From Flectonema sp. DT1601 (lineage: Eukaryota; Euglenozoa; Diplonemea; Diplonemida; Diplonemidae), in NCBI GenBank assembly GCA_964019425.1, contig OZ025834.1:123501-187500 (forward strand): DNA of 64,000 bases. The letters run 5' to 3'. Positions 44,850 to 55,336 of the stretch are shown in pieces. The notes beneath the pieces were generated by a model. The model made no database searches, was not told the origin of the DNA, and saw only the letters and a list, made by a program, of their open reading frames with translations. A program made the position numbers and the translations under genes. Each line of letters starts with the position of its first letter. Positions within the stretch are counted from its first letter, which is position 1.

Positions 44850-45982
44850 TTTTTTTTTTTAAAAAAAAAATCCATCTCAAAAAAACCATTCAGATAAGCA
44901 GCCTTATATTTTGTTGATCGCAGCTAGTTTTACTGGCGCACAGGGAAATAGATAACATGACAATAATAAATAACGGCTCTTAATCTGAATAGTTTCTTCT
45001 CCGACTTCGTCGGTGCAAAAAAAAAAAAAAAAAAAAAGGGGGGGACATACCTTCTAGCCTGGGGTTCGACTTTCATTTTTAGCTGCATCCATTGTCCTTT
45101 TTGAATGTCCCATAACCAGACTTCCGAACAAGATTCTCGTTTTAAAGAACTAATGTTACCCCCAAAGGTTAGAAGCATATTTTTAAAGACAGCAGCTGCA
45201 TGACCTACAGATGGAGGTGGCCCAAGACCTGGGAAGTGTGGCTGTACTTCTTCCCAAACACATGTTTTGAGATTAAGTCTCCACAGATCACCAAGTAGGA
45301 CTTCAGTCTTATCACATCCACCGAATATATATAAATATCCATCAATAGCGGTAGCGCTGTGTCCCCGTCGTCCACATGGAGGCATCGCTTTGTGTTTTTT
45401 ATGTTTAAATTCAAATCGCTCCATGTCTAGAGTATACACATCAGCAACACTATCTCTTTCAAAAGTTAAACCTCCGAAAATCCAAACAACGCTTCCAACG
45501 AGAGTACATGTTTGCCCTCGTCTGGGAGATGGTGTTTCACCACATTTTGCTTTTTCATCCCAAGTGAGTTGTTTATGATCGAATTTCCATATATCAGAAT
45601 ACATAAACCCGTGAACGTCTTCCCCACCGAATATATACATATATCCATTCCATAACCAGGCACTGTGACGATCTCTTTCAAAGGGACATTGACTCTTTGG
45701 ATTTGGATGTAAGTAAGTGCAAACTACGCTTTTATCCCCAGGCTTCCCTGATAGTTCTATTCTGTATACTTCATTACTGACGTTTTCATCAGGTCCACCA
45801 CCGAATAGTAATAATATTTTACTTGTTAATGCTACAAGTGAGTGGCCGCTTCTCGCGGGAGGTAGTTGCACAGGTTTGCAATATGACCATGATCCTAGCA
45901 GAGGATATACCCTTGATTGTTTAGAGACTCCAACAGATCTCTCTGTGTCGATGCTTACGCGGTGTCTCTCGTCCCCGTTCAT
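44431..45982 (-). CDS. Kelch-repeat protein, three exons
   Basis: Predicted 408 aa. Exons are 45982-45051, 44803-44735 and 44656-44431. Both introns start GTATGT; the 3' ends are ACTAATAACAACAG and CACAAAACAG. All phases agree, and the 69-nt middle exon encodes a missing blade strand (SYHALVAQENEDILVFGGW). Six or so Kelch motifs (FGGG, MYIFGGED, VWIFGGL, LYIFGGCD, LLTFGGN, LVFGGW), with the usual GG and spaced Tyr/Trp, predict a beta-propeller. The C-terminal 75 residues are Ser/Cys-rich and lack motifs. No BTB, F-box or other partner domain is visible, so the target is unknown. An acceptor TTTTCTTTTTGACAG lies 12 nt upstream of the ATG. Intron 1 (247 nt) holds repeat C. Confidence 0.88.
44880..44985. 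repeat. Dispersed repeat family C, copy 1 (in Kelch intron 1)
   Basis: Shares with 51930-52040 the blocks CA/TTCAGATAAGC, CCTTATA, GATCGCAG, TACTGGCGCACAGG and ACAATAATAAATAAC, all in the same order and orientation. It lies within the intron beside a (GTT)n array and T/A runs. Non-coding; origin unknown. Confidence 0.8.
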
Positions 45983-46300
45983 CTCCCAGCCCTGCTGTCA
46001 AAAAGAAAATAGTAGTTTTTTAGTGAATAATACACCCTTGTTGTGTACTGTCGTAAAGAGAGTTACCTGATTAGAAATTGAAATAAAAAATATTAATAAT
46101 CATTGCGTTTAATTAAAAAACGTTGTTTATTTTTTTTTTTTGGGATTAAAAAAAGGGTGTTACTTCCAGAGACAACAAAATAAGCAAAAAAAAAATCAGA
46201 CAATACAGAATCGAACTGGGGAGTGAAATGCGTGAGGGGGTGGAAAAACGCAAAGGTAAAAACTATATAAGTACAACACTACAACGGTCTTGAAAATAGT

Positions 46301-46340
<40 letters not shown>

Positions 46341-46934
46341 GCAATACAACAAGTTGCCTAATTCTTTCTATGACTCTTTGTGTTTATTCAAACATTCCCA
46401 ACAGTACTTGTGAGATCAAACAACAACAACAAAAAAAAGAAGAGGGAAAAAAAAAATACAATCTCAAAATCACCAACATTATCACTTACTTACTACAGCT
46501 AACTAAAGATTACTTCCATGACCTCCGATCAATAGTTTCTGACGTGAGGTGGACAAATCTAAATTACCTCTTTGTTAAGAGCTAATATTTTTGATTAAAA
46601 AAAAATACAACTTAATCGTATCATAGCACAAAGCTTTCGATTCTCTCATCACCAACATGGTGTGGATGTAAGTAAGTTCGTTAAGTTAATTTTTTGATTG
46701 CGGTCGTAATAAAAAAAACCTTTTTATTACTCATAGCACATACTCTTCTACAATGAAAGTAGAAATGTTAAACAACATAAGATAGTTGATCCCGTGTGAG
46801 AATACTGCTGTGACAGTGCAAGACCGTCTCCGATCGACGAGAGTGACTACAATTCGTTAGATTACAATCTGAGCTCTTATGTCTAGGTGTCACGACCTGT
46901 GAAGTTTTCTTTGCATTCGGTGCTAAGAAATTCA
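45983..46934. other. AT-rich spacer
   Basis: No gene seen. An A36 run at 46303-46338 is among the longest here. A moderate-GC stretch at 46790-46934 is probably the 3' UTR of the calcium uniporter gene. The 71-aa plus-strand ORF at 46370-46585 has no protein-like features. Confidence 0.5.
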
Positions 46935-48148
46935 TCACCCGATTGTCTTTAGAACTGCTTCTTTCTTTGCAGTCAGTTCGGCAATTTCAGCCTTGAGCTC
47001 ACCCCAACGTACGATGTTGACCTTTCTTCTTTCGTAGGATTTTCTTCCCATCGATGTTTCGTAAACTTCGTCCCAAACAGTGAGGGAGTGTTCTCTCTTT
47101 GTATAGAAGAAGTAAAAAAACCACCCCACTACATATCCTTGCATCATAAAGAATGAAATAGGCTCTATAAAATCCCATCCCAAACAAAGAGTTCCTGAAA
47201 GAGATGGAAAAGTCAAGAACGCCAATCCACACATTTGAATTGCTGACCCCGCTGAAACCAAAGCCCACAATCTAAGTTTCTTCCTAGCAACTTCTTCATC
47301 GGCACGTTTCTGTGTTGGTTTTTTTTTTTTTTTTTTTTCGATTTGATTTTTTTTAATAAAGTAAATACTCTCAGAAGGGGGAGGTCTGCAATACTATTCT
47401 AATGCATGATATTTATTTAATCAGCTGGCTTGCGAACACGTCCGTGGTGGGCTCTTGGTTGTATTTGTTAGCGTCAACAACGCCACGAAAGCACTTGATT
47501 GTTCCTCGCTGTTTACGTGTTTGAAGCCACCAGATCCCACCACAAATTATATTCGCGATTCTCTGCAACAAGCCAATACAATTGCTGCCCACTTATATTG
47601 ATAACTAATTAATTAATCTCTACCTAACAGAGAAGTACACACCTTCGCACTGTCTATTTCATTGTACTCTTTTGTTAATATTTCAAGTCTTTGAGAGATT
47701 TGAGGACATGGATCACTAGTAGGAAGACCAAGAGACGTGTTAACGTCGTCGTACAGATCCATTGGTTTGATGTGAATAGCGTCGTTGTCTTGAATGTGCT
47801 GTTTGTTTTTTGTTTTTTTTTTTGATAAATTCGGTTTTTAAAAATATTTTAAAAAAAAAAAAAAAGACATACTACTCCACCACTTTCCGCAAGAATGGTC
47901 AGCAGCTTCTCTGCCTCTCGTCTGTTTAATCCAATATCACCAGAGGCAGTCAGATACTCTTGTTGTGTGACAACCGAGCGATTCATCTTCAGAAGTTCAT
48001 CTTGCAGAAGTAACGATAAACTTCTAAATCGTAAATCTTCCATAGTAACTGGAAGTGTTTCTGGTATTGGTTGACTACACCATCTCCTGGTATTGCTTAC
48101 ATTACAATTTAGTCGCCTTCCGATAACAGCAAGTCTGAGAATCTTCAT
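46935..48148 (-). CDS. Mitochondrial calcium uniporter (MCU family), three exons
   Basis: Predicted 268 aa, the pore-forming subunit of the inner-membrane Ca2+ channel. Exons are 48148-47873, 47798-47643 and 47309-46935. Introns start GTATGT (74 nt) and GTGTGT (333 nt) and both are phase 0. Residues 1-30 are basic with Arg and Ser, as in a mitochondrial targeting peptide. The MCU N-terminal region ends with a coiled coil (QISQRLEILTKEYNEIDSAK joined to KRADEEVARKK). Two membrane helices (about 158-178 and 195-215) flank the selectivity motif WDFIEP (189-194), the MCU signature with Asp190 and Glu193 retained (WDIMEP in animals). The C-terminal matrix helix is basic. MICU partners are not in the window. 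The long second intron may contain an alternative last exon. Confidence 0.9.
47413..47562 (-). other. Possible alternative terminal exon inside MCU intron 2
   Basis: From an acceptor (GGCTTGTTGCAG, G at 47563) there are 49 codons in phase with exon 2, ending in TAA at 47415-47413. The sequence is GC-richer than other introns and lacks homopolymer runs. Splicing exon 2 to it would give a protein ending after the first coiled coil, without the pore (new part starts RIANIICGGIWWLQ). The main acceptor at 47310 gives the conserved MCU, so this would be an isoform or a relic. Confidence 0.35.
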
Positions 48149-48348
48149 TCTTAGGTTGTCACTTTTAAATAATAAAAATAAAATAAAAAACTAAATTTAA
48201 CAAAAAACAATTCTTAAAAAAAGAAACAATCTCACATAAGACATATTACGGCTTGCTGGTAATGAAATAAAACATAACATCAAAGATGGAGTAATCAACC
48301 AGAGAGCGCAAACTCTATTCTAAAACTTGTGTGGTATTATGTTAATGG

Positions 48349-50340
48349 TTACTTTACTCGTTGTAAAATAATGTGATGCCAAGGTAGGTTTTGAGACATT
48401 GCTTTTCCCTCAATCTTTTTCCAGGTATCCCAATTTATCATTTCTTCATCAGACGGAGAGATGTTCGAATAAGCGAGTCTGTTGCTGATGTCTGATGTCG
48501 TCGTATCAAATTGAAATGCCAATAAACTAAGATTTGAAATTTTTTCAACGAGAGACTTAAGAGAATCAATAGAATGATAAGAAGCCCGAGGATGAAAAAC
48601 CATATCCCTAAACGCAGGAGTACTGTAGTACGATTGCTGTGACATCAACGCCTGACGAATTTTTGACGATCTCGGAAGAGACTGAATGTCATTTCTAATA
48701 ATTCGAATTTCATTAATCGTCGGATGATAACCTTCACTAAAATTATATTTATTCCTCAGGTATTCAATAGCACCTCTAACTGGTTCAGTACTATGCATTG
48801 CGTACACACCTAAAAACATAACTCCACCAATACGTAAACAGTTTGTCAAATTCTTTAATGTAGCAACCTCATCTTTGCAATGGTGAAGCACTCCACAGCA
48901 TTCTATTACATCGTAGGTACTGTCAGTTAAGTTGTTTATGTCGCCATGGATCAAGCTGTATCGATTGCTGTTGTATTGTAGCTGTCTCATTCTCTTTGCT
49001 GCATAACATAAATTAACCTTACTCAGATCAACACCAGTAACATTACTATTAGCGTACTGTTCCAGTGATAATGCTACCTGATGACCACTTCCACATCCTG
49101 CAACAAGGATCGTTTCATTGTTTACGGAATTGAGTTTTCCGACTAATGATCTAGGGAGATATTTTGACAAAAAGTCATAACAAGTATCGTATTTTTGTAG
49201 TCCTAACGAACCCACAGCAGACCAAACTGGATACGGATTCTTGTCATAAAAAGACTGTAATATGTGATCATCAATCTCAACCTCCACAGATATGTGTTTA
49301 CTGTTTATTTGAATTTCAGAATCCAGATTATAATGAAAATATTGAGACATTAGTTTTATGTTTTCATCGTTTTTAAAATCAGTGTCAAGTTTGGAAAGGA
49401 CATCACCAATATGGTCGTTGCAAGACACAAGACATTTGGTTAATTCGATCACAGCTGTTGTTTGAAGACCTGAATTTGATAAAGTCTTTGCGATTGTTTC
49501 AAATTCGATAAAATTGTCAGACAAATCTCCAGAAATCCATCCAGTAATTGCTGACTGAATAGCAACTGTAGTCAACTCATCAAACAGCTTTAAAAGATCT
49601 ACTTTGTTTGTCTTCGTTAAGAAATCAATCACATGTCCGATTACAATATTTTGAAATTGTACATAAAGTTCCTCATCAATCACAGCTGACCTGATAATCG
49701 TTCTACTCAAAGGATCATGAAGCATTCCTTCAATGTTATATTTATTCTGAATTATTTGCTGACATTTAGGTGATGACCAAATTTGTCTGACAAGATCACA
49801 TCCCCCTGTTGATGAATATTTTGTTAATAATGGTAACCATTCAGATGAGCAGTAAGAAGGTAAACAAGACATTAACTGAAGTATGAGCTTTTCTGTGTGA
49901 GCGTCAGGGTTGTGTTTGAGTGAGTTGAGAAGTTCGGTTTGTGATTCATGAGAATTTCCGATGTGAAAATATGCAAAAGCGAGACTGATAAGCAATTCTG
50001 ATAACAATGAAGGAACGACAGTCTGCTTCGTGTGCTGGATTCCTGCTTGAAATAATTCTATCGACTGCTTTGTTGATTTCATTTCATTTTCTTTTCCATT
50101 TTTCATAACATCACCAAACCTCACACATGGTAACAACCACAACCCTCCCACATGGAGCAACATACCCGGGTGAATCTGTTCTATTTCCGGAGTCATTTTT
50201 CCTCTTAAGAATCCAAGGACGTCTTCACCCTTTATATTGTATTTCTTTAAAAAGTATGTCAACTTTGAATGGTGTCCCCATCGCATCTGCGATGGAGAAA
50301 ACGTGTACGGCAGATTCTCCAACTGCGACAGGGCAGACAT
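48349..50340 (-). CDS. Bacterial-type SAM-dependent methyltransferase with TPR-like N-terminus
   Basis: A 663-aa single-exon protein. The C-terminal half is a class I methyltransferase: motif I ILVAGCGSGHQ (about 395-405), the acidic residue in GVDLSKVNLCYA that binds the ribose of SAM, and ECCGVLHHCKD. Upstream, NPYPVW and HDPLSRTIIRSAVID match two hallmarks that I know from a family of bacterial TPR-methyltransferases (NPYPRW and DPLLRxLLExxxVxDxELE). The following RDMVFHP corresponds to their RDLLFHxxE region. Residues about 75-170 form helical pairs like TPRs. The substrate is unknown. The acceptor CTTATTATAG lies 17 nt before the ATG. It has no intron, is intact, and its base composition is close to its neighbours. 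Confidence 0.85.
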   Translation of the reverse strand: MSALSQLENLPYTFSPSQMRWGHHSKLTYFLKKYNIKGEDVLGFLRGKMTPEIEQIHPGMLLHVGGLWLLPCVRFGDVMKNGKENEMKSTKQSIELFQAGIQHTKQTVVPSLLSELLISLAFAYFHIGNSHESQTELLNSLKHNPDAHTEKLILQLMSCLPSYCSSEWLPLLTKYSSTGGCDLVRQIWSSPKCQQIIQNKYNIEGMLHDPLSRTIIRSAVIDEELYVQFQNIVIGHVIDFLTKTNKVDLLKLFDELTTVAIQSAITGWISGDLSDNFIEFETIAKTLSNSGLQTTAVIELTKCLVSCNDHIGDVLSKLDTDFKNDENIKLMSQYFHYNLDSEIQINSKHISVEVEIDDHILQSFYDKNPYPVWSAVGSLGLQKYDTCYDFLSKYLPRSLVGKLNSVNNETILVAGCGSGHQVALSLEQYANSNVTGVDLSKVNLCYAAKRMRQLQYNSNRYSLIHGDINNLTDSTYDVIECCGVLHHCKDEVATLKNLTNCLRIGGVMFLGVYAMHSTEPVRGAIEYLRNKYNFSEGYHPTINEIRIIRNDIQSLPRSSKIRQALMSQQSYYSTPAFRDMVFHPRASYHSIDSLKSLVEKISNLSLLAFQFDTTTSDISNRLAYSNISPSDEEMINWDTWKKIEGKAMSQNLPWHHIILQRVK

Positions 50341-50551
50341 TTTTATTTTTTATTTTTCTATAATAAGAAAAAAAGCATTATAATAAAAGTACATAAACAT
50401 CAAAATAAATAAATAAATAAATCTAATTTCCACAAAAATAATAAAAAAAATATAATATAATTGCAATACAGACAAACTGTGAGGGCCAGGATCGAGAAAC
50501 CAACCAGGCTTTCAATCTATATGTGACAGGTGTAGACTTCATAATAATATA

Positions 50552-51739
50552 TTACATGAGTGCCGTAAAGTCTTCATCCTCACTGTCATCGAAGTCTTCT
50601 TCTGAGTCAGTTGACCAGTTTTCTTCTTCTTCGAGAAGAAGTTCCGCATCAGCTGTGAGTTGAGTCATAGCGTGTTGCAGTGATTCATTTTCTCTGAGAA
50701 GCATTTTTTTTGTTGTAGCAGATCTGAACAATGCCCCATCAAGCATCTGAACACATGACTGCAGAGCTTCTTGTTCAAGACGGGCTCTTTCAAGGTTGAC
50801 ACGCAGATTGTTATTTTCGTGAGATAGGAAGTCAGATTCCTCTTTTAGCTTGGCGGGTACTTCAAGAGAATGCCAAATTTTTAATTTTTCTTCATATTCT
50901 CTGCGTAGCTCACCGTGGTCACCCTTTGTCGATAATGTAGCTTGGGCGTCAGCAATACGTCCCTTTACTCTTGCTAACTCAGAGCTAAGTCCAAGACAAG
51001 CTGTTTTAAATGCTTCTTCCTGTGCCTTTAAGTCAGTCGCGGTCGCATGAACCTCATCATATAGCTCTTCTGTGTGTCTGGCTTGTTGTTTTAGCTTTCT
51101 TTGGTCTCGCATCGCATCTTCTTGAAATTTCTCCGACTTGCGCAGCTCCAGTCGTTGCCATTCGTTCTTGCGACGTTCTTCTTCAATTTCCCTTCGGAGA
51201 CGACTGTTTTCATCATTCAAATTAAGAAGACGTTCTTCTTGCAATTGATGTTCTTGTTGCTCATCATCAATCATAGCCTTCAGCTCAGCTACATTATTTT
51301 GAAGGATGTTTGCTTCGCTTTGTCGACGTTCCTTGGCGTTCTTGTTGGCTGTTTTAAGTTTGAGGAGGTTTGCCTCTTCGTCTAGAACTCGATTTTGAAT
51401 TACTTTGACTGCGGCGGCTTCTTCCATTATTGGACCTCTTAATGTATCGATTTGTTGGTTTAGAGTTTCGCGTTCGTATTTCAGTCTGTCGATCTCTGCA
51501 AGTATTTCTGCTTCTTCTTCTGCACGTCTTAAGGTGCTCTCTACAGCATTCGGTATCGAAACATCTTCTTTTATAGACACAGGGGCTGCTCCTTGTTTAG
51601 CTGCCTTGTCCTTCTCTTTAGCCTTTTCTTTTTTCTCCGCTCGTTTTCTTCTTTTATCTTCCTTTTTTTTACGACGTTCTTCTTTTTCGCTTGCTCGTTG
51701 TTCCTTGGTTTTTTTTGGTTCAGACTCTGCTCCCTCAGG

Positions 51740-51742
<3 letters not shown>
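50552..51742 (-). CDS. Coiled-coil protein with highly charged N-terminus
   Basis: The ATG at 51742 gives 396 aa. A start further upstream would only add translated lysines from the A run, so I reject it. Residues 5-55 are almost all K, E and R (KEERRKKKEDKRRKRAEKK), followed by a nearly continuous coiled coil (about 75-370) and an acidic tail (STDSEEDFDDSEDEDF). The length and heptads suit a filamentous cytoskeletal, basal-body or flagellar protein, similar in general look to CCDC proteins; no specific family is recognised. The leader is an exceptional A run (51742-51776) directly adjoining the start codon. An acceptor-like ACTTTGATAG precedes it. Confidence 0.78.

Positions 51743-51776
<34 letters not shown>
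51742..51776 (-). promoter_or_regulatory. 35-nt A run forming the 5' leader and start codon
   Basis: On the minus strand 35 consecutive A residues end with the A of the start ATG. Shorter A-rich leaders precede the ATGs at 40675 and 15452. Such a leader could affect ribosome recruitment by poly(A)-binding protein or cause slippage, but I infer this only from position. Confidence 0.55.
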
Positions 51777-52385
51777 CCCTTTCCTATCAAAGTATTAAAT
51801 TACACTTCAGTAGATCTATCTCCTTTCAGGTGTACCTGACTACAGTTTTTAGGCAGGTATCTGCAGCTGAATTGGTTATTTACTTTTTTTTTTTTTTTTT
51901 AAAGTGTCAGCAACTACGTAGACAAAAAAAAAAAAAAAAACTATTTAGATAAGCCTTATATAATTATTTTTTCGATCGCAGACAGTATTACTGGCGCACA
52001 GGTAAAATAAAAAAACAATAATAATAATAAATAACTGTAACACTGAGAGGAAAACCCGCTCGCGATTGAGTGAAAAAGAAAGGAGAATCTCAAAGAAAAA
52101 GAAGAAGAAGCCGCGTTTCCCCTTATTATTTTTTTATATAAGTACTTAACAATTACCACATCTGAGCAACCACTAGAAAGATGCTGACACCAAGACCAGA
52201 ACAGTACACCAGATTCAGGCAAAGTGTTGACGGCAAAGTGTTGAACTAAATTATGTTAAATACTAAACGTATGAATGAAAAAAAAAAAAAAAAAAAAATG
52301 GGATACTCTTTTTATCTTTTATGAGATAACGATTAGTAGATAAATATAAAATAAGTATTACTCCCATCTCATGCATGGGTTTGCG

Positions 52386-52426
<41 letters not shown>

Positions 52427-52651
52427 CAAAACTATTGCGTCATATTAACATAAAAACGATAATTTTAACATCCATTTTTTTTTTTTTTTTTTTTTTTTAA
52501 AGCAGAGGGAGGATGACAACAACAAAATAAAATTCCAGAACCAAGAGGCTAGAGTAACATTAGAAAGAATATGGATCTGAAATAAGGTAACTCTCTCCCT
52601 CCCTCCGTTCGTCACATATAAATACTTAATGTATAAGTAAATACTGCCATA
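51777..52651. other. AT-rich spacer with repeat C copy 2
   Basis: No gene. It holds repeat C (51930-52040) and T runs of 32 nt at about 52389-52420 and 23 nt at about 52476-52498. The part near 52520-52651 is probably the 3' UTR of the TMEM181-like gene. Confidence 0.5.
51930..52040. repeat. Dispersed repeat family C, copy 2
   Basis: Same ordered blocks as 44880-44985, including GATCGCAGACAGT (copy 1 GATCGCAGCTAGT) and TACTGGCGCACAGG. This copy is intergenic, between the coiled-coil gene and the end of the TMEM181-like gene, whereas copy 1 is intronic. Confidence 0.8.
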
Positions 52652-54453
52652 CTATTGATCATCAAAATCACCCTCAACTTCGTATTCATCGTTGATTATG
52701 ACATCAGCTTGTGCGGCTGGCTGTGGTGGAGGAGGTCTGTACGGCATTGATGACTCTGCAGGAATGAACAATGCCGCAAGGATAGCAACGTACAAATTAA
52801 ATCCTATATAACCAAGCAAGAATTCATCTGCATTGCTACCAGTTTCCCAAGCACTGGATCTGTACAGTGCTGCTGCAACTGCTGCTAGCATTAGGATATT
52901 TAGAGACCATACCGCCTTGAATCTAAGGCTAATATGAAGGTTCGTAGTCTTAGAAGTAGTAACTTTTTGAATCATTATTGCAATTAATGCAAATAACCAC
53001 AGTACGTAAATTGCAATCATCACACTGATAAAGGTTACAGCAACGACATTTTCGAGAAGCAATTCCGGGTCTTGTTGGAAAGAGTATGCACATCCGACAA
53101 GAACCAACTGAGGTAGTTATTTTTTTTTTTTTTTTTTTTTTTATAAATCCAGTGGCAGATACATTACATACCCAAAGCGGTCCACAGAGTGCGAGTTTCG
53201 GACCGTAAAACAGATTTGTGCTTTTGCGTGCAGACTATTTTTTTTGTTTTCTTATTTTTTCCTCTAATCAAGGAGGAGAGAGAAAAAAAAAAAAAAAAAA
53301 AAACAGTAGTCATACCTGGGCCATGTGATCAGTCATCGACAATACCGCTAACATATAACCAACAAGAAATGTGTATAGCAAACAATAGTCGATAAACACG
53401 TATAGAGGCTGGCCATCAGAAGAAAGACACAAAGGATCTGATTTTTTAATTATTTTTTTTTCTTTTACAAGAAAAGTAGCAAAAAAAAAAGAAAGAAAAA
53501 AAAAAAACTTGACAAAAGGACATACTATTAAATCCAACAAGGAGCACTAATAAAATAAATGTCCACTTCTGTTCCAAAGCCCATGCTTTCCAAGGATACT
53601 TTTGTGTACTGAATGCAATTTTGTAGTAGAACGCAGCGCTTAGAAACATTGAAAATACGACAAAGACGTAACGAACTCCCACTTCGGTTGTGATAAAGTC
53701 TTTACTGCGATATTCAAACCGAACAGAGAAATCAGTAACGATGCTGCAAGAATCATGTAATTGGGGAATATCAGTTATATTAAAATAAAATGAATCAAAG
53801 TCACGGTTGTGAAATAGTTTTCTAGAAACTGAACATGTCTCACTCCCAATGGGACATTCCAGTACCCCAGGTGACACATCCCACTGTTTTTGATCACTCG
53901 AAGTTGAAGAAGGAATGGTTTTAAATTCGAGTGTCTCTCGGATACCTCTGTTTTTAGAACCATCTGTTCGTCGAACAAGAAGTCTATAAACGAACGGTTT
54001 TGACATTTGAGAAGTATCAATCTCCTTTCTGATGAGATAAGCCTTTCCCATTGCAGAAATCGGGAGGCTGGTCAAACCCTCAGATTGCAAGGCTTCAATA
54101 TGCCTCTGAGCTACAGGTTCATCTGTCTCAGGTACAACCGTCTTAGTTGCACCCGTCTCAGTCTCAGATGATGGTGATTCTGGTATTGGTGATTCTGGTA
54201 TTGGTGTTGCTGGTACTTTGGTGTCGTCTGGTAGAGGAGGCTGTTCACCAAAACAATTTGGAAAACAATCACCATCAGCAATCACCATCAACTGATTCCC
54301 AGTAGAATCAATACCATTAAGCAATAACTTAACCACTAAGACACACACAAGAAATGAGGCAGTGAATGCCACGGTAAACTTAACCAACGACACCCGAGTC
54401 ATTTCTTCTAATCGAAACTTCGGTCGGCGGTGAGCCGACGGGATATTCTCCAT
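52652..54453 (-). CDS. TMEM181/Wntless-like multipass membrane protein, four exons
   Basis: Predicted 522 aa. Exons are 54453-53526, 53437-53316, 53234-53172 and 53107-52652. Introns of 88, 81 and 64 nt start GTATGT, GTATGA and GTATGT and end CAG, TAG, CAG. All phases agree and the joins rebuild membrane helices. One helix near the N-terminus (about 25-45) is followed by a large luminal domain with several Cys and proline/TE-rich segments, then about six or seven helices. Motifs such as YPWKAWALEQKWTF leading into VGFNNPL across the first intron match the TMEM181 family, related to GPR107/Wntless-type GOLD-domain receptors of the secretory pathway. The tail is proline-rich, then acidic. A good acceptor (CAACACACAG) is 9 nt before the ATG. 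The function in protists is unknown. Confidence 0.85.
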
Positions 54454-55336
54454 CTTTTAGTTCTGTGTGTTGTTGAAAATAATAATAATAAATTACATTA
54501 TTATTTCAGCTGTTTTCTTTTTTTTTTTTTAAAGTAATTTATAGTATACATGCTAAATATTGCGGAACAGATAATACTTATTTCCCTAATAGGATGATTT
54601 AAAAAAAAAAAAATTTTTTTTCAAAAAAAAAATTTTCAAAAAAAAAAAATTAAAAACAAAACAAGCACGCTCTGGTGAGACACGTGCCACTTGCCTGTGA
54701 TTTGAAAGAAGAAGTTTTCCTTTTTTTTTTTTTTTTTTTTTTGTTGTACCAGGAAGAAAACATATGTCAGTACGTTTCCTTTACTTTTCTTTGTCTGTTG
54801 GAGTTTTATCTGAGAAAAAACTGGTAGTCTATTTTTTTTTTTTTTTTTTTTTCCACGCACAGAACGTTGTATCACCACGACCCATTTACTGGCAATTGCA
54901 TTAAAAAACAAACAGCAGGTGGTAAGTTTAACTAATATCGTGGACACTATAATAATTCTTTTTTTTCTTTTTTTTTTTTGTCGGAGAAATGAGTCCGTGC
55001 AATAGTGCCAATTTCGGCGTCAGGCATCAGACAAATAATTTTGGATAGTAACTTAGGAATCACATCTTAGAAAGGTTGTGGGGAGTCCCTTTCTGGATGC
55101 CACAAATAAACACGAAACAAGTGGGAAGGAAAAGAGAGGGAGAAAAAAAAAAAAAAATGACATACAGAATAATAAGATCAATGGCACATCAAAAAAAAGA
55201 AAAAATGAATATTATCAAATAAACGAAGGATGACAAGCAAATTGATTGAGGTTTCACCTTCATGGGAACAAAAAAGTGGCATTTAAGAGTTAGTATTATT
55301 ATTTTTTTCCCCTCCTTTTTTTTTCTTCTTTTTTGA
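54454..55336. other. AT-rich spacer
   Basis: I see no gene. Alternating A and T runs (54600-54660) could fold into weak hairpins. T runs at about 54721-54742 and 54834-54852. The 103-aa minus ORF at 54636-54947 is interrupted by lysine runs and is rejected. Confidence 0.5.

Noticed and set aside
51743-51790. Upstream N-terminal extension of the coiled-coil ORF (poly-lysine)
   Set aside because: This is translation of the 5' leader A run; the first sensible ATG is at 51742.
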